A model generated the notes under the pieces. It did not search any database. It saw nothing but the letters and a program-made list of their open reading frames with translations, and was not told the DNA's origin. A program made the translations under genes and the position numbers. Below, one piece after another: positions 42,485 through 51,860 of a stretch of DNA of 52,702 bases (the stretch's first letter is position 1; each line of letters opens with the position of its first letter). The stretch is taken from positions 1 to 52,702 of the forward strand of contig DAME01000017.1 in the NCBI GenBank assembly GCA_002499545.1, given 5' to 3'. Source of the DNA: Euryarchaeota archaeon UBA88 (GTDB lineage Archaea; Thermoplasmatota; Poseidoniia; Poseidoniales; Poseidoniaceae).

Positions 42485-42842
42485 GGATAACAACCCCCGT
42501 TCCGGATGGGTTTTCGTTCATCAGCTCGCCGTAGGTCATAACTCGACCACCAGCGGCTTCTATCTTCTCACGTGCACCGTTGCTAACACTGTAGGCGGCG
42601 ATGGTGTGGTTGGCAGACAATTCACCTGAACCGAGCAGCTTGCCTGGAACGAGGATGGTTGCACCCTCGGGGGCGTAGCGGCTCACACGGCTCAAGTTCG
42701 GCTGCGCCCAATTTTTGCGGCTTTTTGAAAGACGCATGGCCACATCTCGCCAAACAGCGGCTCCGGTGTCGCGAGACTGGGCTTTCAACTGGTTGATTAC
42801 ATCAACCAGTCGTGCGTTTGTCTTGCGTGTAGGATTGCTCAT
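42477..42842 (-). CDS. rpl18e: 50S ribosomal protein eL18
   Basis: 121 residues, the archaeal form of eukaryotic-type L18. Motifs: NPTRKTNARLVDVINQLKAQ, WRDVAMRLSKSRKNWAQPNL, VSRYAPEGATILVPGKLLGSG and AAYSVSNGAREKIEAAGGRV. GAGGGAG six bases upstream fixes the start. First gene of the conserved archaeal order eL18-uL13-uS9-RpoN. Confidence 0.97.
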   Translation of the reverse strand: MSNPTRKTNARLVDVINQLKAQSRDTGAAVWRDVAMRLSKSRKNWAQPNLSRVSRYAPEGATILVPGKLLGSGELSANHTIAAYSVSNGAREKIEAAGGRVMTYGELMNENPSGTGVVILG

Positions 42843-42992
42843 TTGACTCCCTCGATGCTTTGAAGCAATTCGCCGACCGGCCTTCCCATTATCAATGCAC
42901 CGACGCGGTCAGGCAGTCGTTCGCGTCGCAGTACGGCGATTCAGGCAATTCCCTAGCGATGCCTACAACACACCGGACGCACCCCACGGCAA
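42843..42992. promoter_or_regulatory. Upstream region of the ribosomal-protein operon
   Basis: A 150-base spacer. On the minus strand TTGATAAT near 42888-42895, about 50 bases before eL18, is the best TATA-like element, and a short inverted repeat (TTGCTTC/GAAGCAA-like, near 42857-42869) follows it. No coding or RNA gene seen. Confidence 0.3.
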
Positions 42993-43436
42993 TCAGTCGA
43001 AGAGGATTTCACCTTTTGCGTCAAGCATTTCCACGGTCAATCCTGCTGCACGACCTTGGACGATAATCTCTTCATGGAGTGTATCGGAGAAATCATCCAG
43101 TACGCCAAGTGCGGTGATGCCCGCGACATCGGTCAACTGATCGATGAGGTGGTTGAGAACGCACGAGACTCCGTAGGCTTGTCCCGCTCGGAAGGCGTGG
43201 TCAACACCGCCGATTTCTGGGTCTTCTGCTTTCATACGAAGCATTACTTGTTGCGAATAGGCCACTAAAGCACCGTAGATTGATTCGATAATCTGAGCGG
43301 CTTCAAGGTCGCCAAGCAACATTTGCGATTGCGCAAGAGCGGCCTGCACGGCTTTTCCATATGTTGCATGTGCTTCGATGGTGTTCGATGTTTCAATCTG
43401 CATTGCTTGGTCGATGAGTTGCTTCCAGTCTTCCAT
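42993..43436 (-). CDS. Small alpha-helical protein of unknown function
   Basis: 147 residues from ATG 43436; ATG 43484 is in frame and would add MSFSLTFKGPVRCGWP, and neither has a strong Shine-Dalgarno. The sequence is soluble and almost wholly helical: WKQLIDQAMQIETSNT, KAVQAALAQSQMLLGDLEAA, GALVAYSQQVMLRMKAEDPE and AFRAGQAYGVSCVLNHLIDQ, with a final beta pair (LTVEMLDAKGEILFD). No family recognised. It lies between the giant surface protein and the r-protein operon. Confidence 0.65.
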   Translation of the reverse strand: MEDWKQLIDQAMQIETSNTIEAHATYGKAVQAALAQSQMLLGDLEAAQIIESIYGALVAYSQQVMLRMKAEDPEIGGVDHAFRAGQAYGVSCVLNHLIDQLTDVAGITALGVLDDFSDTLHEEIIVQGRAAGLTVEMLDAKGEILFD

Positions 43437-43505
43437 AGGCCAGCCACAGCGCACCGGCCCCTTGAAGGTTAAGGAGAAACTCATCCGGTTCAAACAAAGT
43501 TTACA

Positions 43506-46500
43506 TCAAATTTTGAAATCCGTACCTTCGCCTTCAACGATGCCCGCTTGCCGAACTGTTCCATCAGCAGCAACGAACTCTCCGGCCTTGGTTTGATTCT
43601 CATAAAGACCAACCACAACCTTGCGCTCGACCATTCCACCTTCGCCAAGGGCAACGGTGAGTGAACGGATGATTGCATCGAGGGTAGCAAGGGCTCTGTC
43701 ACGATGCGAAGCATCGATAGTGTGGTCGGAATAACGAGCTTCTTCGAAGACCGAGAGGAACGCATCAAGTTGATCGGAAGGAACCATGTTGAACGCTGCA
43801 CGTACGGCGGATTCGAATTCACGGGTCGTTTCATACACCTTTTTCATGAAACCATATCGCTTGAAGTATTTCACCAAATTCTTGTAACAGTCAAAGATGA
43901 TTGCAATGTATTCATTGCTTGCTTCAAGTTGCATCATGGTATCGGTGAGGATTCCCTTCAGTGCCTGTACCTGGCGTCGTGCCTGAGCTCGCTGGTAGTA
44001 AATTGCTCCAGCGATGAGCAGGGCCATTGCAATGACGATGAATGACATCGTCTTAGCAGGTGTAAAGAAGCCTGTATCGGTGTCGAGAAGGCGCGACTCC
44101 ATCCATACTACTTCGTGCGTGATATTGTCACGTGATTCTTCGAAGTACGTCGATCCTGGGTAGTACGCAATGATTCGCCATTGTCCGTCACAGGCAACGC
44201 CGTCGCAGGTTTTCCCGTCGAAAGCCCATTCAAAGTCGGCGATTCCTTGTTCATTGGTTCGGGACTTGTTGGTACCTTCTACAACCCATTCGTTGAGTTC
44301 ACCGGACCAATATTGTCGCACAAACCAAACTTCTTCATTCTCAACCGCAAGGTCGAGGCGGTCACGCAAAAGAGCGATTGAACCGAGGACTTGATCGCCG
44401 GTATCCAGACCGTTATCGCCGGTGTGGCTCCAGGTCTGCTTCACTTGAAGGTCGATACGGGAGCGAACAAGAACGGTCTGTTCAATGGATGAACCGTTGA
44501 GAACATTGGATGAGTCTTTGTCACATCCACCCGGCACGTTGATGTCCGGTTCAAATGCAACCCTCAACGTTCTGAAACCTTCCAGTTTTCCACCGGTCGT
44601 CTCAACACCACGAAGCGTTGGATTCTGACTCGGGTCGCCACTGAACCACTCGATGGTACCGTCAATCTGACTTGTACGAATTGTTGAGATTGGTCGTGCA
44701 TTCTGTTCTGGATCGAGGTAGATGTTGAGGCACTTTCCGCCAACGAATTGTCCGTTAGATTGCATTAACTTTGCATCGATGTGGAACGATTCTTTGAGGT
44801 ACAACACAGGATATGATGTCGTGTTCGGAGCAGTCCAAGTTTCAACGCTGGACTTGAACGGTCCAACTTCATCCAGTGAAAGCGTTGAATTCGAGAATAC
44901 ATCGAATTCCGTCTCATATGTATCATTTTGGTACCGATAAGCATCGTTGTTGTCGTACGCTGAGTAAGTCACTGTGACTTTCGCTTTACCGGCAGAAACG
45001 TCGGAAAGCGGGCACACGATTGAAAAGTAACCATCCAAGTCAGTCATGCCAGAATTGCAAGCAGTTGGGCTGGACTGGCTGTTGACCATCTCATAGTTAA
45101 CGCGAATATTTCGATTCGACAAGTTGGTTCCCAATTCGTCTTGTAACTGGCCAGTGACCGTCATCGGCTTTGGAATGACTTCACCCGTCACCGGACTCAC
45201 TTCACTCGTGTATACGATTTGGTCATCAACAGTCAGCGACGTGCGTCCAATGAACGAAAAACCGTTGGCATTGTTCGTGAGTTTCAGTCGATAATGATCA
45301 TTGCCAGATAGAGCGAGGCAGGGATCCCAGGCGCCTTGGATTCCAAGATTGGAAGTATCAAGCAGTGCACAACCTTCGTTTGGAAGATTTTCTTCGAATC
45401 GCAGAATAACGTTCACAGGGCCAAATCCATCAGGTAAGAACGAAGCAGGGTCAGCGCGCAGAAGTTCTGCGTTCAGAGGCGTGATGTTCGCCTTGAGACA
45501 GTCGATTGACTCGTTTCGCTCAAGTGTTCCATCTTGGTTGATGTCGCGGTCGTAGAACCCATCGCCGTTCGCATCGTCATAGCACAAGTGGGCATTGCCT
45601 CCCTGTGGAGTTGGCAATGTGATCGTACCGGCCTTCGGCGCTACCGTTGCAACAACTTGGCGGTGAGTGACTCCATTGAAGTCGAGCCCTTCGAAAATAA
45701 TGTCTACCAGTCCCCCGTTTGGAGATTCATAGCCGTCAAGTGATGAGCCACCAGAATCGCGAATTGCTGTCGAAGCGTCGTCTTTCACGTCAGCTGTTAC
45801 ACGCCATAAATCGCCAGATTGACGTATGTTCGGGCTTGTTTCGGTTACGGAAAGGAAGGTGCGAGACACGACCCAGACTTGTTGAACCATCGTATTGCCT
45901 TTGAGCAGCGGAGTTCCCGCAAATTCGAACTGCAGATTGAAATCACCGAGTGAATCATCAGCAGAAATGTTGAATGGAATTTCAAAGAACCCGTTGTCGT
46001 CAGTGTAATTCACACCCGTCCTGCCGTCAGCAGACCATGTGTAATTCACCGGAACGTTACGAACAGGTTGCAGTGAATTGTCAATGAGTTTCGCTTGAAT
46101 GGTCGTACTTGTGTTTCGATACAAACGAGGCACAGAAGTGGTTTGGAAATCAGTGGTTCCAACAACGGTGACGTTGATGTAGGCTCCGGTGGCTGCAAGT
46201 GTTGAACTGTTGCCGGTGAAGTAATACGCTGAATTCGTGAAGTCAACACGCATGCCGTAAGTGCCAGCACCGTATTGGCTAAACCAAGACCAGTTGTATT
46301 CAAATTCTGCATCACACGTAGCACACTCTTTAGTCGGGCGTTGGGTGTAAGCGGTTTCCTGTTGTCCTAGGAATTGGCCGTTACCGTCGATGTCAACTTG
46401 GAGGGCAATTGGGTCTGCATCCCACGGTTCATTGGTCCGGTTCGTGACCGATCCCGTGACGACCAAGCGGTCGCCAGTGTTCATCTCGGGAACGATTTCA

Positions 46501-49500
46501 CACCGTACTAGACTGTCCGGATCAGTTGGATCGACTGCTCCACACGGCGGTAGATCACTGTCCCCTCCGTTCACCAAATTGATGAACCAGTGGGTCGAGT
46601 TGACCGATATGAAATTTCGTAATTGAGCGGCCTCGCCAGTGAGACTGGATGCGACGCCGTCCCAGTTAGTTGGGTAGGCTTTCGACTTTCGTACATCGTC
46701 GTAACTGATGCCTGCGGCTGTTAGTGCCTGTGCGTGGAAGAGCGTTGCCCAGTTTCCGAAAGTACCATCGCCGTTGTTGATAGTGGCATCGTAGTAGTCA
46801 ACCGAATTAATTCCTTCAACAATCATCTGTGCTTCGATGTTCATACGATGCATGACGCGAATCGGTTGTGGCTCAGTATCATCGCCGTGCAAGTACGGGA
46901 ACGGCCACTCCATTGCAAGGTCGGGTCGTGCTGAAGCCGTGACTTCGTAGTCACCTGCGGGAAGGCTGGTGTTGGTATAGTCGTAGGTGATAATCGCACC
47001 GTTGCCATCAAGCAGGGGCTTCAGAGTCTTGGATTGTTCATCCCATGCGACTTCTTCGTATCCGCCTGGAATTTGGCCAGCGCCGTTGTCACGGGTAGAG
47101 TTCCACTGAATCTGCTTCCAGATTCCGTTAATTCCAATGTCTTGGACGAAAGTCACTGAGACAAGTCCGCTGTTTCCTGCCCGGTAGCCGTTTCCGCCCA
47201 GGCCAGAAAAATTCGTTGGGTGGGTGTAATTTCCAAAGACGCCCCCTCGAACCGAGAACGTAAACGGTACGTTTGGAGCGAGGTTGTCAAATATTCCACG
47301 TTGAAGATCTGCTGTATAGTACGACCACATATCGACCCAGAATGGCTGCTCATCGCTGCGGAAATAACTGTCCATGTATATGTCTGCGGTGAGGTTTGCT
47401 TCAGCACCGAGATAGTAGGATTGCGACTCATTTCCGTTGAATGCGAACATTTCCGTTACTTCAGCATAGACTCTGTAGGTGCTGTTGTCTCCAACAGTGA
47501 GGTCTTCTGGGTAGAGGAACTGCCCAACGCTGAAGTTTCCGACGGCGTTGGTCAAAACGTCAATTGTTTCAATTGCTGTCGTGCCGTTATCGGCCCACTC
47601 AATGTGAACTTGAACGGGGAGTCCTACCGCTGGCTCGAAATTACCCGAAATTGGATTGACCCAGTCTACGTGTCCGCTGAATATGGATGGAGATTGTGCG
47701 TCGAGCCAAAGTGTATCTGGTAAATTCAACGATATGAACGTCGGCGCCTTGTCGTCTTCGTCAAGCACGCAATCGTTGTCAGAATCCCAATCGCTTGATT
47801 CAGCTCCGCCATAGCATGGAGTGGAAGTGTAGGTTTCTTCGAGATGATTAAAATCAGCATCGATTCGAGAATCGTTGTCATCATCATTGTCAACAGCATC
47901 GGGTCCAGTCCCTGGGTCCAGTGGATTGGCAAGACCTTCTCCGTCTCCGAAGTCGTCGTGATCCCACGGGTTGGTGGAATTGCGATTGAAGCGCGTGGGC
48001 CAGAGCATGACTTCGTCTTCATCGAGCATACCGTCTTCATCATCGTCTTCATCGATATCGTCACGCTCCCCGTCATTGTCGTGGTCAAACGCAGCAGTCA
48101 AGCTGATGGCGAGTTCCACAGTATTGGTCAGTCCGTCTGCATCCCAATCGTCATCTGCCCAGTCTACAATGCCGTCATTGTCGTTGTCAAATGGTGATTG
48201 CTCTTCACCCCAGAAGCAGTTTGGAAGCCCTTCCTGGACAGAATCGATAATGCCGTTGTTATCGTCGTCGGGGTCTTCCGCGTCTGGAACAGCATCGTTA
48301 TCGTTGTCGACGTCGTACAGTGTAGGAGAAATCAATCCTTGTGAAAGTACACCACGGTCCCATACAGCCTGGAAGAAGCCGTCTTCGTCGACGTCCGCAT
48401 CATTGCCGTCGTCATCGTTATCTTCACAGTTCAAACCAGAAAAGAAGTTGCCGTTTTCTTGATTTTGATCGTTATCATAATCGTCATCGGTGTCAATTTC
48501 AAAGAAGTCCCATACGCCGTTGTTGTCATCATCGACATCGTACCAGTCATACACGGAATCGTAGTCGTTATCCAAGTCAACCGTTACATTCGTGAAGTCA
48601 CCGTCAATATCACCATCAACGGAATTCTTGAGCAGGTCTGCACCCAGTTCATCTGGGAAATCTGCTACGGGACCGTTGTCCGATGTCCACTGCCAAATAC
48701 CGGTCTGTAGTCCGAACCAGGCAATGAACGCATCGCGATTGTTTTGAATTTGAGTGAAAGTAATACCGGACTCAACTGAACCGTCACCACCGAAATCATA
48801 GTGCCAACATCCACCTTGTGCGCCCGGAGTACAACTCCAGTCTCCAGAAGGCCCTCCGGTCGTTGGACCTTGGTCTACGAAAGCGTCGGGGCGAGTTGAA
48901 TACGGCGAGCCAAACTGGGCATTCACGCCATTGAGCGGCATTTGATACGCAAGTGCGTAACTGTAACCGCACACGTATCCACTGGCGAAATTACCAGCGG
49001 TCCAACCGCACGAAGTCATGTTAAATGAGCCGCCCATCTTGATGTCGTTCACATCGTGAATGCCGTCATTCCCTTCATCTTGGTCCCACCAGTCGGGAAG
49101 ACCGTCGGCGTCTTGATCAATGTCGAGGCCGTTTGAGAGTGAATCGCCATCAGCGTCAATATCCCAGTCATTTCCGCCGTTGAAAGGAGACCAACGAGCG
49201 AACATGAACCAGTAGAACTCAGGAACGGTTCCGGGAGTCGCAGGCGTGGTAGTAAGGTCGTAGCCGTTGTAGTTGAGCATGACGTCTTCAAACGGATTAT
49301 GCCAGAACACCATATTCCAGTGATCGGTCATGTTATCGACGTACGGGGTACTGTCTTGGCTACCGTCGAGGTTTCCACCATCTGCAACCGGATAGTAGGG
49401 GGTTGCAAAATTATCGTTCGCGTCAAAGTCGACGGTTCCGCAGTTTCCATCGTCTGGATCATAGAAATCCGAAATACCATCGTTGTCATCATCCCAATCA

Positions 49501-51635
49501 ATGTCGTTTTCTAAGCCGTCTCCATCGATGTCTGAATCTACAGAATTCGGCCCATCATCTCTGTACAATGCTCCGTTGATTGCATGAAGGTCTCCGTCGT
49601 TGTCGAGGTCGCAATCCCAATCAATATCGAGCATGTCGATGATCCCGTCATTGTCGTCATCAACATCGTCCCAATTGCTGATTCCGTCACCATCCCAATC
49701 GTTGAATGCAGAATAGGATGCGCGTCGGGTGTTGCACCTTGGGTCGGGATTTGTTGGATTTGGATTCGCCAGTGTTGGGCAGTTCCATGACACAACATCG
49801 GATGACTTGTCAAGTGGGAAGGAGTCGTTTTCATTTTGGATTTGGTCGTCGTCTAAATCGTATTCGAAGTTGTTTGCATCGCCGCTGACTGATATATCAC
49901 CGAGGTTGTCGGGGGTCGTCGTTCCGCCCATGTCAGGATCAAGCCAGTCATATACGGCGTTGTAGTTTTGGTCGAATGGACGCAATCGGTCGTCGTCGAG
50001 GTCTTGGTCGTAGTCCATTTCACAATCGATGATTCCATCACCATCGCCGTCCCCTCCAGGAATTTGGAAATTGACGGTTGTCACGAGGGAAACTGCAATT
50101 GATGCCCCAGAATTGCCTCCAGTGATGGAGATTGGTGTGCCGACCGAGTAACCGTGGCCACCAGAATTCAGAGAAACAGAGGTAATTTCGCCGTTGGGGT
50201 TCGTGAGGATGTCGACTGTGAGCCCTTGTCCGTTTTCCGAGGTTGTTGCAATCCCTACTCCGTCAGCGTAATTCTGTCCACCCACCAGCGTCGTAGCATC
50301 CAGTCCAATCACGACACCATTAAGCTGAGTGTTATCATAATCACCCTTATCGTCGTTGTTGAAGTCAACGTTCACGCAAACGTCAGGAATACCATCGTTG
50401 TCATCGTCAGGGTCGGACATGTCCAGAATGTTGTCATTGTCATCATCGGTATCTGCACTGTCAGGGGTGCCGTCGTTATCGTTGTCGGGATCGAGGAAGT
50501 TTGGAATCAAGTCGCCGTCTAAATCTCCGTCGAAAATAGCAGTGAATGCAGGGACACCGTTAGGGCCCATGGTATTCGGATTTCCGATCCACCCGCTGGA
50601 AGTGTTACCCGGAGCGTTGACACGGTTGAGTTCAGCGTTCAAGAAATTCACACCACCCGAATATTGGCGGTACGAGTTGAAGTCCCACGATTCTGCGGTA
50701 TCGTACAAATTTCCAGATGTTGACATCTGTGTTGTAATTGATGCGTCGTAGGGGTGCATGTCGTCTACGTCATCAACACCGTCTCCATCGTCATCATTAT
50801 CGAAGTAATCTTGAATTCCGTCGCTGTCAAGGTCGCATGGCCACTTGAATTGGTCAATTCGTGCATCGTTATCGTCGTCTTCATCGTAGCTACCCGGGCC
50901 CGATCCATCTGAATCTTCGTCTGGAACGCCATCGTTGTCGTGGTCCATTGGATTCTGATCTGCGAGGTAGAAAGCGCCAACAGCTTGTCCAGTCCATGGA
51001 TGGATCACTGCTGAATCGAGGTATCGGTCGGTACTAACGTTTCGTGGATCGAGACCAAGCGCTTCAAGCGCAGGAATATCCAGGGGACCCTCAAGAATCC
51101 CGTCGTTGTCATCATCCCAGTCAAGTGCATCGAGCACCCCGTCGTTGTCGTGGTCGAATGGGTCGGTTCCGTAGCAACCGTCAAAGCGTTCGAGAAGGTC
51201 ATAAATTCCGTCGTTATCATCGTCAAGGTCGTACAAGTCACTAACGCCATCGTTGTCGTGATCGTCTTTGTTCGATTCTTCAAGCAGAGAGGCGTACATT
51301 GGCATGAGGGCCTCAATTGCCGACATGTCGAGGATGATTCCTGAAGCGATGCCTGGGTCAGACCACATCATGTCTGACAGAACAGGATGGGTGTCAAGTT
51401 GCCATGCATCTTGAGCGCCATCCCACGAACCCTGGCCGCCTTGATCGGTGGATTGTACCGGGGAAAGTGTAATCTGGTCGCCTTCAGTAAACACAACTTC
51501 CTTCGTAGGTTCTTCAAAACTGAAATCCTGGACAACAATGAGCATGGTGCTTGCTAAAAGCAGTCCTATAATTGTCAGAGACATGGTGAGTTTCTGGCGT
51601 TGGTGAATTGTGTCTAATTGTGTACTTGATAGCAT
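43506..51635 (-). CDS. Giant Asp-rich surface protein with C-terminal DUF4129-like cytoplasmic domain
   Basis: 2709 residues from ATG 51635, fixed by GAGGTG five bases upstream. A signal anchor (about 19-36) is followed by roughly 1200 residues rich in D-x-D-x-D-D-G repeats (DHDNDGVSDLYDLDDDNDGI and relatives), which should bind many Ca2+ ions. Then come several Ig-like or carboxypeptidase-regulatory-like units (VPVNYTWSADGRTGVNYTDD is one). A membrane span (about 2527-2548) leads to a 161-residue cytoplasmic part: IIFDCYKNLVKYFKRYGF, ETTREFESAVRAAF, and FEEARYSDHTID. This matches the helix order of DUF4129 (PF13559). A stalk-like surface protein that reports to or acts in the cytoplasm is inferred. 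Confidence 0.85.
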   Translation of the reverse strand: MLSSTQLDTIHQRQKLTMSLTIIGLLLASTMLIVVQDFSFEEPTKEVVFTEGDQITLSPVQSTDQGGQGSWDGAQDAWQLDTHPVLSDMMWSDPGIASGIILDMSAIEALMPMYASLLEESNKDDHDNDGVSDLYDLDDDNDGIYDLLERFDGCYGTDPFDHDNDGVLDALDWDDDNDGILEGPLDIPALEALGLDPRNVSTDRYLDSAVIHPWTGQAVGAFYLADQNPMDHDNDGVPDEDSDGSGPGSYDEDDDNDARIDQFKWPCDLDSDGIQDYFDNDDDGDGVDDVDDMHPYDASITTQMSTSGNLYDTAESWDFNSYRQYSGGVNFLNAELNRVNAPGNTSSGWIGNPNTMGPNGVPAFTAIFDGDLDGDLIPNFLDPDNDNDGTPDSADTDDDNDNILDMSDPDDDNDGIPDVCVNVDFNNDDKGDYDNTQLNGVVIGLDATTLVGGQNYADGVGIATTSENGQGLTVDILTNPNGEITSVSLNSGGHGYSVGTPISITGGNSGASIAVSLVTTVNFQIPGGDGDGDGIIDCEMDYDQDLDDDRLRPFDQNYNAVYDWLDPDMGGTTTPDNLGDISVSGDANNFEYDLDDDQIQNENDSFPLDKSSDVVSWNCPTLANPNPTNPDPRCNTRRASYSAFNDWDGDGISNWDDVDDDNDGIIDMLDIDWDCDLDNDGDLHAINGALYRDDGPNSVDSDIDGDGLENDIDWDDDNDGISDFYDPDDGNCGTVDFDANDNFATPYYPVADGGNLDGSQDSTPYVDNMTDHWNMVFWHNPFEDVMLNYNGYDLTTTPATPGTVPEFYWFMFARWSPFNGGNDWDIDADGDSLSNGLDIDQDADGLPDWWDQDEGNDGIHDVNDIKMGGSFNMTSCGWTAGNFASGYVCGYSYALAYQMPLNGVNAQFGSPYSTRPDAFVDQGPTTGGPSGDWSCTPGAQGGCWHYDFGGDGSVESGITFTQIQNNRDAFIAWFGLQTGIWQWTSDNGPVADFPDELGADLLKNSVDGDIDGDFTNVTVDLDNDYDSVYDWYDVDDDNNGVWDFFEIDTDDDYDNDQNQENGNFFSGLNCEDNDDDGNDADVDEDGFFQAVWDRGVLSQGLISPTLYDVDNDNDAVPDAEDPDDDNNGIIDSVQEGLPNCFWGEEQSPFDNDNDGIVDWADDDWDADGLTNTVELAISLTAAFDHDNDGERDDIDEDDDEDGMLDEDEVMLWPTRFNRNSTNPWDHDDFGDGEGLANPLDPGTGPDAVDNDDDNDSRIDADFNHLEETYTSTPCYGGAESSDWDSDNDCVLDEDDKAPTFISLNLPDTLWLDAQSPSIFSGHVDWVNPISGNFEPAVGLPVQVHIEWADNGTTAIETIDVLTNAVGNFSVGQFLYPEDLTVGDNSTYRVYAEVTEMFAFNGNESQSYYLGAEANLTADIYMDSYFRSDEQPFWVDMWSYYTADLQRGIFDNLAPNVPFTFSVRGGVFGNYTHPTNFSGLGGNGYRAGNSGLVSVTFVQDIGINGIWKQIQWNSTRDNGAGQIPGGYEEVAWDEQSKTLKPLLDGNGAIITYDYTNTSLPAGDYEVTASARPDLAMEWPFPYLHGDDTEPQPIRVMHRMNIEAQMIVEGINSVDYYDATINNGDGTFGNWATLFHAQALTAAGISYDDVRKSKAYPTNWDGVASSLTGEAAQLRNFISVNSTHWFINLVNGGDSDLPPCGAVDPTDPDSLVRCEIVPEMNTGDRLVVTGSVTNRTNEPWDADPIALQVDIDGNGQFLGQQETAYTQRPTKECATCDAEFEYNWSWFSQYGAGTYGMRVDFTNSAYYFTGNSSTLAATGAYINVTVVGTTDFQTTSVPRLYRNTSTTIQAKLIDNSLQPVRNVPVNYTWSADGRTGVNYTDDNGFFEIPFNISADDSLGDFNLQFEFAGTPLLKGNTMVQQVWVVSRTFLSVTETSPNIRQSGDLWRVTADVKDDASTAIRDSGGSSLDGYESPNGGLVDIIFEGLDFNGVTHRQVVATVAPKAGTITLPTPQGGNAHLCYDDANGDGFYDRDINQDGTLERNESIDCLKANITPLNAELLRADPASFLPDGFGPVNVILRFEENLPNEGCALLDTSNLGIQGAWDPCLALSGNDHYRLKLTNNANGFSFIGRTSLTVDDQIVYTSEVSPVTGEVIPKPMTVTGQLQDELGTNLSNRNIRVNYEMVNSQSSPTACNSGMTDLDGYFSIVCPLSDVSAGKAKVTVTYSAYDNNDAYRYQNDTYETEFDVFSNSTLSLDEVGPFKSSVETWTAPNTTSYPVLYLKESFHIDAKLMQSNGQFVGGKCLNIYLDPEQNARPISTIRTSQIDGTIEWFSGDPSQNPTLRGVETTGGKLEGFRTLRVAFEPDINVPGGCDKDSSNVLNGSSIEQTVLVRSRIDLQVKQTWSHTGDNGLDTGDQVLGSIALLRDRLDLAVENEEVWFVRQYWSGELNEWVVEGTNKSRTNEQGIADFEWAFDGKTCDGVACDGQWRIIAYYPGSTYFEESRDNITHEVVWMESRLLDTDTGFFTPAKTMSFIVIAMALLIAGAIYYQRAQARRQVQALKGILTDTMMQLEASNEYIAIIFDCYKNLVKYFKRYGFMKKVYETTREFESAVRAAFNMVPSDQLDAFLSVFEEARYSDHTIDASHRDRALATLDAIIRSLTVALGEGGMVERKVVVGLYENQTKAGEFVAADGTVRQAGIVEGEGTDFKI

Positions 51636-51778
51636 GAGGGCACCTCTGTAATCAATTTCCCACCGACATATCCTATTTGAAGAGGATGGCGCGTATGTGG
51701 AGTTCAGTATCACAGGTGTGATTGCGTATCATCTCCATCTCGTACAGCTGAAGACAATGAAAAAGAGGGGGGGAGGGG
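51636..51778. promoter_or_regulatory. Upstream region of the giant protein gene
   Basis: Holds the ribosome-binding site GAGGTG just before ATG 51635, and on the minus strand a pyrimidine run CCCCTCCCCCCCTCTTTTTC (51760-51778) that follows the hairpin at 51779-51804 and probably forms part of the preceding gene's terminator. A TATA-like CAAATAGGATAT lies near 51670-51682 and is the weak best candidate for a promoter. Confidence 0.35.
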
Positions 51779-51804
51779 CTTCTAGGGGGCGAACCCCCTA
51801 GAAG
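51779..51804 (-). terminator. 11-bp perfect hairpin with CGAA loop (TTCG on the minus strand), with C/T tract
   Basis: CTTCTAGGGGG, CGAA, then CCCCCTAGAAG: eleven perfect base pairs and a four-base loop. On the minus strand the loop reads TTCG and the stem is followed within 20 bases by TCTTTTTC. It lies 57 bases beyond the stop of the Asp-rich gene at 51861, so it is placed to end that transcript. Confidence 0.65.
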
Positions 51805-51805
51805 T

Positions 51806-51830
51806 CCGGCACTCCGACACAATGTGCCGG
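51806..51830 (-). terminator. Second hairpin, CCGGCAC/GTGCCGG
   Basis: Seven perfect pairs around an 11-base loop, between the Asp-rich gene's stop and the stronger hairpin. The two may act together in termination or in protecting the 3' end. Confidence 0.45.
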
Positions 51831-51860
51831 TGTTACGTCACGAGTGTATCGTTACGCCGT

